Positions 37,042 to 44,811 of a DNA stretch of 64,000 bases are shown piece after piece. Source of the stretch: Arthrobacter bambusae (GTDB lineage Bacteria; Actinomycetota; Actinomycetes; Actinomycetales; Micrococcaceae); contig NZ_JAHHZS010000007.1 in NCBI RefSeq assembly GCF_022606295.1, forward strand, positions 62,001-126,000, in the 5' to 3' direction. A model generated the notes under the pieces. The model had not been told where the DNA came from, did not search any database, and saw only the letters and a program-made list of their open reading frames with translations. Positions within the stretch are counted from its first letter, which is position 1, and every line of letters begins with the position of its first letter. The translations under genes were made by a program, and so were the position numbers.

Positions 37042-37659
37042 TTGGGAAGCACGGAAGTTGTTAAAGTCGACGACGATGACACTCTGCACCGCAACCTGTG
37101 GATCACCCACTTGGGCGCCATGCTCAAGGAGCAGCGTGCCGGGCGATTCACGGTGGAAGAGTTGGCCGACCGGGCCGGTGTGAGCGCCGGCCTGATTAGC
37201 CAGATCGAGCGCGGTATCGGTAATCCGTCATTCGCCACGCTCCTTCGCCTGGCCAATTCCCTCGGGGTGCCGCTGGCGAGCATGTTCACCGACCCCAGCG
37301 AGACGCAGAACCACATGCTGGTGCGCCGAGCCGATCGCCGCCGCATTGAGATTCCTTCCCAAGGGATCGTTATGGAACTGATCGTGCCCGATGCAGACCG
37401 GAAGCTTGGCGTCATCAACATGACTATCCCTGCGCATTTCGACGGCGCAGAGGTTCCGCACTCGCACGAGGGTGAGGAATGTGTTGTTGTCCAGACCGGC
37501 ACGCTCGTGGCGAGCGTCGGCGGGCAGGAATTCACCTTAGGCGAGGGCGACAGCCTGACCTATGACGCAACCCTGCCGCATTGGTGGAGCAACCACACGG
37601 ACACCGCGGCAGTCATGGTGGCGATCTCGACGCCGCCGTCGCTGGGTAAGTCCCATTGA
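37042..37659 (+). CDS. XRE-family regulator with C-terminal cupin
   Basis: A 205-residue regulator starting at TTG 37042, 6 bases after GAGGAG. Residues 22-80 are the XRE helix-turn-helix (LKEQRAGRFTVEELADRAGVSAGLISQIERG). Residues 125-200 are a cupin sensor (PHSHEGEECVVVQTG, GDSLTYDATLPHWWSN). Proteins of this design usually sense a small metabolite. Its own promoter carries the island motif, so it is the best candidate to bind the five motif copies. It overlaps the next gene as TTGA. Confidence 0.9.
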   Translation: MGSTEVVKVDDDDTLHRNLWITHLGAMLKEQRAGRFTVEELADRAGVSAGLISQIERGIGNPSFATLLRLANSLGVPLASMFTDPSETQNHMLVRRADRRRIEIPSQGIVMELIVPDADRKLGVINMTIPAHFDGAEVPHSHEGEECVVVQTGTLVASVGGQEFTLGEGDSLTYDATLPHWWSNHTDTAAVMVAISTPPSLGKSH

Positions 37660-38381
37660 CGAACCGCCCGCCCGGCCCCTCTTCCCGCTTGGGGATGCTT
37701 GTGCCGTCGTCGAACTCCAACGCGGAGTCGCTGACTTCCGATATCCTGGCCGGATCGCCGGACGTCGGGGTCCACTACAGCCGTTTCCGGCTCCCGGCAG
37801 ACCTCGATGACCGCATCGATGCGAAGGTTCTCGGCGATGCGCCGTCACTGCTCAGCGATGCGGAGCTGGATGCCATCGCGTTCCACGGAACGTCGGGTTC
37901 CTGGACCGGCCTCGAAGGGGACCGGGCACTCGCCAAATCATTGACGGCGGCCACCGGTGCGCCGGCCACCACCGCATCCTTGGCTCTTGTGGCCGCACTC
38001 GACGCGCTCGACGCCGGACGGGTCGCCGTCGTTTTTCCCGGCCCCGCGAGCATCATGGCGCTTATTGAACGTGAGTACGCCGCCAGCGGCCTCGAAGTAG
38101 TCCGCTCCTCGGTGCCCATGACGTCAATGTCCAACCCGGAAATCTCGAGATTGTCCGGCGCGGAAATCGGCGCGCTGATGAGGCCCGCGTTTGGCTCCGA
38201 CGTCGATGCCGTCGTCTGTATTGGGACGAACCTTCGCTCGGCCTATCTGGCGGCCGGCTTCGAATCCGAATTCGGAGTGCCCGTCGTCGACAGCGCAACA
38301 GCGACCCTGTGGCATCTCCTCCGGCTGGCCGGAACTGCGCGCCGGATCACGGGATGGGGCGCGCTGCTCGCTAGCGCCTAG
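37656..38381 (+). CDS. Asp/Glu racemase-superfamily protein (maleate isomerase / arylmalonate decarboxylase-like)
   Basis: A 241-residue protein. MLVPSSNSNAES near the N-terminus and AFHGTSGSWTG near residue 73-83 match the maleate isomerase branch, in which the second phrase is normally an A-C-T-S-G-S type motif with the first catalytic cysteine. Here that position seems to be glycine. The second motif, VVCIGTNLRSAYL near 187-199, has its cysteine two positions away from where I would expect it. So the chemistry may be closer to arylmalonate decarboxylase or be new. Starts at TTG 37656, overlapping the regulator stop; a later ATG (37695) is possible. Converges with the next gene with an 11-base overlap. 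Confidence 0.72.
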   Translation: MTNRPPGPSSRLGMLVPSSNSNAESLTSDILAGSPDVGVHYSRFRLPADLDDRIDAKVLGDAPSLLSDAELDAIAFHGTSGSWTGLEGDRALAKSLTAATGAPATTASLALVAALDALDAGRVAVVFPGPASIMALIEREYAASGLEVVRSSVPMTSMSNPEISRLSGAEIGALMRPAFGSDVDAVVCIGTNLRSAYLAAGFESEFGVPVVDSATATLWHLLRLAGTARRITGWGALLASA

Positions 38382-39291
38382 GGCTCGTTGTGAGCAGCCA
38401 GGCCTGGACGATCTGCGATCGGGTTGCAATCCACGCCGGGCTGCTGCCCGCATGGGACAGGAACGTGTCCAGGGCGGCTGCGTAGGCAGGCCGGCCAATA
38501 AGGCGCGGGTGGAGGCCCACGTTCATGACGGACGGGCCGGGCCTGCCGTCAGTGAGCATCATGTCCAGCGTGCCGCACAATTGGCGGGCGAAATCGGTGG
38601 CCGTGGGGAACTGCCTGAAGAGGCCCGAGTCGTTGGTGTCACCGGCGTAGGGCAACACCGGCAACCCGGCTCCGTCCTTCCCCGCGTTGTCCATCCCGGT
38701 TCCAAAATGCGGCAAGTCATCGTTGAAGCAATTGGACTCATACGTGAATCCAGCGGCGGCGAGAGTGTCCCGCGTGCCCGGGTTGAGTCCGTCTCGGGAG
38801 TACCAGCTCGTGGGCGGAACGCTGGTGCTCTTGGAGATCGAGTCGCGGGACGCGGCAATGAGCGCGCGCTCCTCCTCGGGAGCGAGCCCGGCGTGCGTGT
38901 CCCAGTTGTAGCCGTGGTCGGCAATTTCATGGCCATCCCTGACGAGCGCAGCCGCGATCTGCGGGTTTTGCTCGAGTGCCGTGGCGCAGCAGAAAGCGGT
39001 TGCTCTTGCGTCGTGGTGCCTCAAAATGCGCAACACCCGCCAAATGCCTGCCCTGGATCCGTATTCGAAAGCCGATTCCAGCGTGAGGTTCCGGACCGTA
39101 GGGTGGGCGGGGTGCTTGATCCAGTGGGCGCCAAGATCGTCTGCAGGTCCTCCGCGGGCGATGCTGCGCTCGGCTCCGTCTTCGACATTGATGACCACGG
39201 ACACGGCGACGCGCGCACCGCCAGGCCAGCTGAACTCCGGTGGATGTTCGCCGTAGCCTACGAAATCCCGAGCGGTGGTGGGGAGTGGCAC
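38371..39291 (-). CDS. PuuE-like polysaccharide deacetylase-fold hydrolase, copy 2
   Basis: A 306-residue paralogue of the protein at 34795: FEYGSRAGIWRVLRIL, VRDGHEIADHGYNW, WYSRDGLNPGTRDTL, LPYAGDTNDSG and VMNVGLHPRLIGRP occur in the same order. GTG 39291 with AGAGGAG upstream gives nearly the same length as copy 1; a GTG 13 codons earlier is less likely. It is divergent from the amidohydrolase gene and shares the promoter region with island motif copy 5. Having two such genes suggests two ring substrates or two stereoisomers. Function: probably a cyclic amide or ureide hydrolase. Confidence 0.83.
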   Translation of the reverse strand: MPLPTTARDFVGYGEHPPEFSWPGGARVAVSVVINVEDGAERSIARGGPADDLGAHWIKHPAHPTVRNLTLESAFEYGSRAGIWRVLRILRHHDARATAFCCATALEQNPQIAAALVRDGHEIADHGYNWDTHAGLAPEEERALIAASRDSISKSTSVPPTSWYSRDGLNPGTRDTLAAAGFTYESNCFNDDLPHFGTGMDNAGKDGAGLPVLPYAGDTNDSGLFRQFPTATDFARQLCGTLDMMLTDGRPGPSVMNVGLHPRLIGRPAYAAALDTFLSHAGSSPAWIATRSQIVQAWLLTTSPRR

Positions 39292-39341
39292 TGTGGAATC
39301 TCCTCTGTCCTTATACCCTGGTACTTGCACTCTGTGGTTAT

Positions 39342-39363
39342 AGTGAAGATACTTCGATATTAT
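39342..39363. promoter_or_regulatory. Island motif, copy 5, in the divergent PuuE-like/amidohydrolase promoter
   Basis: AGTGA (39342-39346), four bases and ACTTCGATAT (39351-39360) repeat copy 1 exactly in sequence and spacing. TATTAT (39358-39363) overlaps it as a plausible -10 box for the rightward amidohydrolase gene at 39387. It may also control the leftward PuuE-like gene at 39291. Confidence 0.6.
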
Positions 39364-39386
39364 GAACGTAATCGATAGGGAGTCGA

Positions 39387-40790
39387 ATGTCTACGCTCAT
39401 CCTCGGTGGCACCGTCGTGCCAGGTACAGGCAAGACGGTGGTCGAATCAGGAGCGGTCATCCTGCGTGACGGGCGCGTCGCCGACGTTCTTGAGCGTTGG
39501 GACCTCGATCACGCCTTCGACGGCGAGGTCATCGATGCGAGCGGATGCGTCGTGATGCCCGGTCTCATCAATAGCCACGTCCACGGGGTGACTCCGGGCC
39601 CGCTCATGCCCAGCGGTGCCCCCGCGCTGCCCGACGACGAGTGGCTGGCGAATCTTGACCGCCACCTTCTTGCGGGAACCACCACGGTGTTGAACCTTTG
39701 CGGCTTTTGCACCATGGACCATGTCCGGGAGGCGGACCGGCGCCATGCTGTCCACGTCCGGGGAGCGACGACCTACTTGCCCGAAGCCGAGCGGGCCGCC
39801 CGTATGGCCGACGGCAGGGGGCTGCCTGCGCAGTCCGGCCACAGCACTGTGGAGAAGATGCTCGACGATGGCGCGATTGCGATCGGTGAGCTCGGCGGCG
39901 GTCAGACCCTCGGCGGGGGAGGGCAGGACCTGAGCTACATCCCTCGCGCCATTGAAAGTGCGAGCGGGGTTCGCGTGCACTCGGCGCAGGCCCGGCGCAT
40001 GAAGGAAGCCGTGCTTGGCCGGTTCATCGACCCGGACGCATGCGACATGGCCGAACTCCGCGTCGCGGCCGCCGAAGCCGGCTTGGAGGGTCAGATCGAG
40101 CTCGTCGAATTGCGGAACATCATCGCGGATTCCGTGTTGCCTTCCATCGAACCGGCACTCAACGGCATCCGGGAAGGCGTCCAGGCCGCGGCGCGATATG
40201 GCGTGCCGGTGATCCTGCACAGTGCAGCCGCGACAGCTCGGGTCATGCGCGAACTGATGGATGGGGCACCCGGGATCACGTCAGGCGGCCCCAAGACGTC
40301 TGGGGCGGCGGCGAGTGTCATCGCTTCCCACGCCAACCACCCCTCGCACACTCCGGCGGAAGCCCTCGCGCTGGCCAAGCTAGGCAGGGACCGTGGCTGG
40401 TATGCCGAAGTTTCCGTTTTCGACCTCCTGCACCGTAAACAGACCGTGACCACGCGGGAGCACTGGGATGTCTTGCTCCAGGAGCCCGGACTCGTCGAGG
40501 TCCTCGCCACCGACTACGGCCACGAGGGCCATCACGACGAGCTGATCTCGGCCGTGCAGGATGTGGCCGAGCGCGGTTACCGAAACTTGGCCGGAGCGGT
40601 GGCCATGGCGACGTCGGCAGTGGCCGGGTTGATTCCGGGGATTGCGCCGAACGGTGGGCGGATTGAGCCCGGGCGCGATGCCGACGTCGTCATCGCCAGC
40701 GCTGCGGACTTCCGGGACGTACGCTTCGTCTTCGTCGGTGGCGTCTGCGTGGTGCGGGACGGTCGCCTGACTCCGGCGGCGCGCCGGTGA
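39387..40790 (+). CDS. Metal-dependent amidohydrolase (dihydroorotase/enamidase-like)
   Basis: A 467-residue enzyme of the amidohydrolase superfamily. The N-terminal sandwich (LILGGTVVPGTGKTVVESGAV) leads to MPGLINSHVHG with H64 and H66. Further candidate ligands are in the GELGGGQTLGGGGQ region near 170-183, ILHSAAA near 272-278 and VLATDYGHEGHHDE near 372-385. The C-terminal IEPGRDADVVIAS closes the sandwich. It resembles imidazolonepropionase- and enamidase-type hydrolases that open cyclic or enamide C-N bonds. The stop overlaps a small gene as GTGA, which in turn overlaps the amidase. The substrate is unknown. Confidence 0.82.
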   Translation: MSTLILGGTVVPGTGKTVVESGAVILRDGRVADVLERWDLDHAFDGEVIDASGCVVMPGLINSHVHGVTPGPLMPSGAPALPDDEWLANLDRHLLAGTTTVLNLCGFCTMDHVREADRRHAVHVRGATTYLPEAERAARMADGRGLPAQSGHSTVEKMLDDGAIAIGELGGGQTLGGGGQDLSYIPRAIESASGVRVHSAQARRMKEAVLGRFIDPDACDMAELRVAAAEAGLEGQIELVELRNIIADSVLPSIEPALNGIREGVQAAARYGVPVILHSAAATARVMRELMDGAPGITSGGPKTSGAAASVIASHANHPSHTPAEALALAKLGRDRGWYAEVSVFDLLHRKQTVTTREHWDVLLQEPGLVEVLATDYGHEGHHDELISAVQDVAERGYRNLAGAVAMATSAVAGLIPGIAPNGGRIEPGRDADVVIASAADFRDVRFVFVGGVCVVRDGRLTPAARR

Positions 40791-40975
40791 GCGGGCAGCT
40801 GACTCCGGAGCAGTCCGCGCGGCTCATCGAGCTGGTCGGCGAGGCGATCCAGCAAGAGGACGCCGCCGCCGTCGAACGCTCATTCAATGACTTTCAGCGC
40901 GGCATGGCCGCGTTGAGGGCCGATTTCGACCCCGGACGTTTGCAGGAAGCCCCGGAAGGTGGAGCGAATGACTGA
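40787..40975 (+). CDS. Small 62-residue protein coupled to the amidase (possible AtzG/GatC-like subunit)
   Basis: A 62-residue, probably all-helical protein starting at GTG 40787, which overlaps the amidohydrolase stop; its own stop overlaps the amidase start by 8 bases. The sequence is rich in E, A, Q and R, with two likely helices (residues 5-20 and 24-45). Size, helix content and position directly before an amidase-signature gene recall AtzG, the small partner of the AtzE amidase, or GatC. This is an inference from context; I see no decisive sequence motif. Confidence 0.65.
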   Translation: MSGQLTPEQSARLIELVGEAIQQEDAAAVERSFNDFQRGMAALRADFDPGRLQEAPEGGAND

Positions 40976-42350
40976 AGCATGGGAATTGGGAATCGCCGAG
41001 GCGTCAGGGTTCCTGCGCCGCGGCGAGCTCTCGGCGGCCGAACTCGTCGAATCCGTCATCGGACGGCTTGAAGCCACGGAAGATGCAGTGCATGCCTGGG
41101 CCTACGTCGACCGGGACGGCGCTCGAAACGCGGCGCGCTCCGCGGACAATAGCGCGGCGCGCGGCGGGTTCCTCGGATTGCTCCACGGGATTCCGCTGGG
41201 TGTGAAGGACGTCATCGATGTGCGGGGGATGCCTGCTGAAGGCGGCTCGTCGGCGCTCAAGGGCCGCGTTGCGTCCGACGACGCCGGCGTGGTCCGGCAC
41301 CTGCGGCGGAACGGGGCGGTGATCCTGGGCAAGACGGTGACCCATGAGTTCGCCTTCGGACAGGGAACCCCGCCGTCGAAAAATCCCTGGGGGGCGGAGC
41401 GCTACGCCGGCGGGTCCAGCATCGGTTCGGGTGTGGCCGTGGCCGTCGGGAGTGCGCCGGGCGCCCTGGGCACGGATACCGGCGGATCGGTGCGGAATCC
41501 GGCTTCGGTGAATGGGCTGGTGGGCCTCAAAGCCACGGCCGGACTGGTGGACGGTTCAGGCGTGCTCAACGTCAGCCATACTCTCGACCACATCGGTCCC
41601 ATCGCTCGAAGCGCGGCGGATTGTGCGGCCATGCTCCGTGGCATGGTGGGGCCGGAGAACGCGGCCCGGCTGCCGGAGATGGTGCTCCCACAGGCGATGC
41701 CGGCCCTGACCCGCGTGGCGGTGGATCGTGGCGCCTGGGCCGAGTGGGAGGTCACTCCGGAAGTGGATGCGGTCCTTGAACAGGCTTTGGTTGTTTTGCA
41801 AGGACTCGGAGTGGAGGTAGTTGAGGTGTCCCTCCCCGAACTGAAGATGGCCCTGCCCGCGAGCTTGGCGATTTCGTTGTCCGAATCGGTCGAGCACCAT
41901 CGCGAACTGCTGGCCGGGAGCGCTGACAAGTATCTTCGCGGAACCCGCATCATGATCGAAACCGGTGCCTTGGTGCCGCGCGAGGACGTCCAGTTCGCGC
42001 ATCAGGTGCGCTCGTATCTTCGGGCCTCCCTGCGGACTGCCATGGACAACGCAGGGGTCCAGGCCTTGGTTTCCCCGACGCTGCCGTCCATCGCGCCGAT
42101 CGAAGCGGACATGTCCCATTCGCTGACCGGCTCAACGGGGAAGGATTCCCTCTCCAGCGCACTCATGATGCTCTCGCCGGCCAACCTCACAGGGATGCCC
42201 GGATTGAGCATCCCCTGCGGATTTGCCGGAGGACAGCCGGTCGGGATGCATTTCCTGGGCCGGGAATTCGCGGAGGCAGATCTCTTGGGCATCGCGCACG
42301 TCTACGAGAAACACACTTCGTGGCACGCCCGTGTGCCGGTCCTGCACTGA
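40968..42350 (+). CDS. Amidase signature family enzyme
   Basis: A 460-residue amidase with the Ser-cisSer-Lys triad: K80 (PLGVKDVID), S150 in the YAGGSSIGSG segment and S174 in GTDTGGSVRNPAS. The glycine-serine segment deviates slightly from the usual GGSSGGSA. Such enzymes hydrolyse amides, carbamoyl compounds or half-amides. ATG 40968 overlaps the small gene by 8 bases; three more codons upstream are open but unnecessary. Together with the amidohydrolase and the small protein it forms a three-gene unit that likely carries out consecutive C-N bond cleavages. Confidence 0.9.
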   Translation: MTEAWELGIAEASGFLRRGELSAAELVESVIGRLEATEDAVHAWAYVDRDGARNAARSADNSAARGGFLGLLHGIPLGVKDVIDVRGMPAEGGSSALKGRVASDDAGVVRHLRRNGAVILGKTVTHEFAFGQGTPPSKNPWGAERYAGGSSIGSGVAVAVGSAPGALGTDTGGSVRNPASVNGLVGLKATAGLVDGSGVLNVSHTLDHIGPIARSAADCAAMLRGMVGPENAARLPEMVLPQAMPALTRVAVDRGAWAEWEVTPEVDAVLEQALVVLQGLGVEVVEVSLPELKMALPASLAISLSESVEHHRELLAGSADKYLRGTRIMIETGALVPREDVQFAHQVRSYLRASLRTAMDNAGVQALVSPTLPSIAPIEADMSHSLTGSTGKDSLSSALMMLSPANLTGMPGLSIPCGFAGGQPVGMHFLGREFAEADLLGIAHVYEKHTSWHARVPVLH

Positions 42351-42403
42351 TCCGTAGTAGCCGTGAACTTTGTCACATAAGCTACTAGGAGAGTAGGAAG
42401 AGG

Positions 42404-44059
42404 TTGGCGGTGCACCCAGAGTTGCGTGGCTTGCGATTTTTCGGCGCGCGCTGGAAGGCGCGGCCCCTTGCCTCCCAGATCCTCGTGTGGTTGCTCTGCA
42501 TCCTCTTTGTGACAGTCACGTTGGGCGCGCTTCTCTACACCCAGATCAGCAACCAGACCCTCGAGGACCAATACCGGCTCCGGGCGCTGGGGATCGCCAC
42601 GACGGTGGCGCAGATGCCGGAAATCGTGACGTCCCTGGGGAACGGAGATCCCACGCACTCGATTCAGGCGATCGCGAGCAAGGTCCAGTCCCAGGCACAG
42701 CCGGACTACGTCGTGGTCACCGACCGGAAAGGTGTCCGGTACTCCCACCCGAATCCAAACCTCATCGGGCAGACCTTGGAAGAACCCGTCGCAGTCCTCG
42801 ACGGGCAGACCCATGTCGGCATCGACAAAGGCAGCCTCGGCGACTCAGTCAACGCCAAGGCGCCGGTGCGCGCGGCAGACGGGACCGTCGTCGGGCAGGT
42901 TTCAGTGGGAATCCTGGAGACCACCGAAAGCAGCGAGCTCACCAAACAGGTGTTGCTGATTGCCGGCTATTCAGCCGTTGTGCTCGTGATCAGCGCCATG
43001 GGTTCTGCCCTGCTGGCGCGCAGGATCAAGAGGGTCACCTTCGATCTCGAACCGGTGGAGATCGCGTCCCTGTTGCAGGAGCGCGAAGCCTTGCTGCACG
43101 GCATCCGCGAAGCGATGATCGGGTTCGACGACGACGGCCGGGTCACCGTCATCAACTCCGAAGCGCGCTCCCTGCTCCACTTGGAAGAAAACGTGCTGGG
43201 GGAGAAGATCGAGGATCTGCTGCCGGCCGGGAGGCTGCGTTCCCTGTTGACCGGACAGATCAGCGGAACCGACCAGATCGTCATCACCGAGGACGCCCTG
43301 CTGGTGGTGAACCGGATGTCCGTTGCCTTGGCCGGAAGGAGCATAGGCTCGGTGGTCACCCTGCGCGACCGCACCGAGGTTGAGGGGCTGGTGCGAGACC
43401 TTCGCTCTGTCGAAGGCCTCATGGAGGCCCTGCGCGCCCAGGAGCACGAGTACGCGAACCGTCTCCACGTGGTGGACGGACTCCTGGAACTCGGAGATGT
43501 GGACCAGGCGCGGAATTTCGTCTCGCGGATTTCGGACACCTCGCGCTCGCTGGGCGAAGGCCTGCGCTCGCGGATCGAGCCGCCGGAGCTCGCGGCTTTG
43601 CTGCTCGCGAAAATCACCGTGGCTGCTGAGCAGGACGTCACGATATCGGTCACTGACGACTCGCAGCTGCGCCAACCGTTCCTCGAAACGCAAGCGCTGC
43701 TGACGATCGTGGGGAACCTCCTCGACAACGCTGTCGAGATCCTCGCCGAGCAGCCCACGCCCCGTGAGGTGAGCATCCAGTTGGACGATTCCTCGGGCAT
43801 TTTCATTTGCGTGACCGACAATGGGCCCGGTGTCCCCGCAGAATTGGTGGGCACGATCACCGCCGACGGGTTCACCACCAAGGAACCGCGGCCGGGAATG
43901 CGACGCGGGATAGGCCTTGCGCTGGTGAGCAGGATCGTTCACCGTGCAGGAGGCACCATGGATGTTTTCCCGGGCCCCGGGGGACGCTTTGAAATCTGGT
44001 TGCCGGAACCCCACATGGAATCCGAAACCCCGGTCATGACAGGACAATCAATCGAATGA
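42404..44059 (+). CDS. Sensor histidine kinase, CitA/DcuS type
   Basis: A 551-residue membrane sensor. Two transmembrane helices (about 24-46 and 182-204) flank an extracytoplasmic PAS domain with the family phrase YVVVTDRKGVRYSHPNPNLIG near residue 102-122, typical of citrate and C4-dicarboxylate sensors. A cytosolic PAS follows (230-330), then the kinase core with H348 (QEHEYANRLH) and the ATP site GNLLDNAVE near 437-445, DNGPG and GIGLAL. Start at TTG 42404 behind AGGAAGAGG; a GTG two codons later is possible. It overlaps the regulator gene as ATGA and presumably monitors a carboxylate linked to the island. Confidence 0.92.
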   Translation: MAVHPELRGLRFFGARWKARPLASQILVWLLCILFVTVTLGALLYTQISNQTLEDQYRLRALGIATTVAQMPEIVTSLGNGDPTHSIQAIASKVQSQAQPDYVVVTDRKGVRYSHPNPNLIGQTLEEPVAVLDGQTHVGIDKGSLGDSVNAKAPVRAADGTVVGQVSVGILETTESSELTKQVLLIAGYSAVVLVISAMGSALLARRIKRVTFDLEPVEIASLLQEREALLHGIREAMIGFDDDGRVTVINSEARSLLHLEENVLGEKIEDLLPAGRLRSLLTGQISGTDQIVITEDALLVVNRMSVALAGRSIGSVVTLRDRTEVEGLVRDLRSVEGLMEALRAQEHEYANRLHVVDGLLELGDVDQARNFVSRISDTSRSLGEGLRSRIEPPELAALLLAKITVAAEQDVTISVTDDSQLRQPFLETQALLTIVGNLLDNAVEILAEQPTPREVSIQLDDSSGIFICVTDNGPGVPAELVGTITADGFTTKEPRPGMRRGIGLALVSRIVHRAGGTMDVFPGPGGRFEIWLPEPHMESETPVMTGQSIE

Positions 44060-44727
44060 TCCGTACCTTGGTGGTCGACGACGACTTCCGCGTAGCCCGC
44101 ATCCACGCAAGCCGCGTGGCCAAAATCGAGGGATACGAATGCGTCGGCGAGGCCCACACCGCGGCAGAGGCCAGGGAAGCCGTGCAGCGGCTCAAACCGG
44201 ACCTTCTTCTCCTCGATGTCTACCTCCCCGATGAAGACGGAATCAGCCTGTTGCGGTCCCTTCAGGGGGCCGGGGAAAAACTCGACGCCGTCATGATCAC
44301 CGCCGCGCGCGACCTTGAGACCGTACGGGCCGCCATGCGCGGGGGAGCGGTGTACTACCTCGTCAAGCCGTTTGGCTTCGAGCAGCTGCAGACCCAGCTC
44401 GAAGCATATCGGCGTTGGCGGCAGGAGGCGGAATCCCGGACGGTGGCCGACCAGGCGACCGTTGACCAGCTGTTCAGCCTGCGCCGGACGGCTCCGCCCT
44501 CCAAAGCGACCCGGCGGCTGCCACCCACGATGCAAAAAGTCCTCGACATGGTTGTTCATTCCACGGAACCCTTGGGTGCCTCGGAGATCGCGGGCAGCGT
44601 CGGAATCAGCCGCCCTACGGCGCAGCGCTATCTCAGTGAACTCGAACGCAAAGGACTCGTTGACCTGCATTTGGCCTACGGATCGACCGGGCGGCCGGTG
44701 AACACGTACTTGCCGCGCAAGGGTTGA
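44056..44727 (+). CDS. Response regulator, CitB/DcuR type
   Basis: A 223-residue regulator. The receiver has D8-D9, phospho-acceptor D54 (LLLLDVYLPDEDG), T82 and K104 (YYLVKPFGF). The C-terminal part holds a helix-turn-helix (SEIAGSVGISRPTAQRYLSEL), as in the CitB family. It is translationally coupled to the sensor kinase. It likely activates uptake or catabolic genes when an extracellular dicarboxylate-like compound is present; its operator was not identified. Confidence 0.92.
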   Translation: MIRTLVVDDDFRVARIHASRVAKIEGYECVGEAHTAAEAREAVQRLKPDLLLLDVYLPDEDGISLLRSLQGAGEKLDAVMITAARDLETVRAAMRGGAVYYLVKPFGFEQLQTQLEAYRRWRQEAESRTVADQATVDQLFSLRRTAPPSKATRRLPPTMQKVLDMVVHSTEPLGASEIAGSVGISRPTAQRYLSELERKGLVDLHLAYGSTGRPVNTYLPRKG

Positions 44728-44811
44728 GGGCGGCGGCGGGATATGCTGCAGACGCGGAGCTCGCTCCGCTGGGTCGGCGTCGAGCGCCGTTGGGGATTCT
44801 TGGGGGAGAAA

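Noticed and set aside
44743..44811. A longer start for the propeller protein
   Set aside because: It would bury the signal peptide behind 23 polar and basic residues; GTG 44812 has a better ribosome site.
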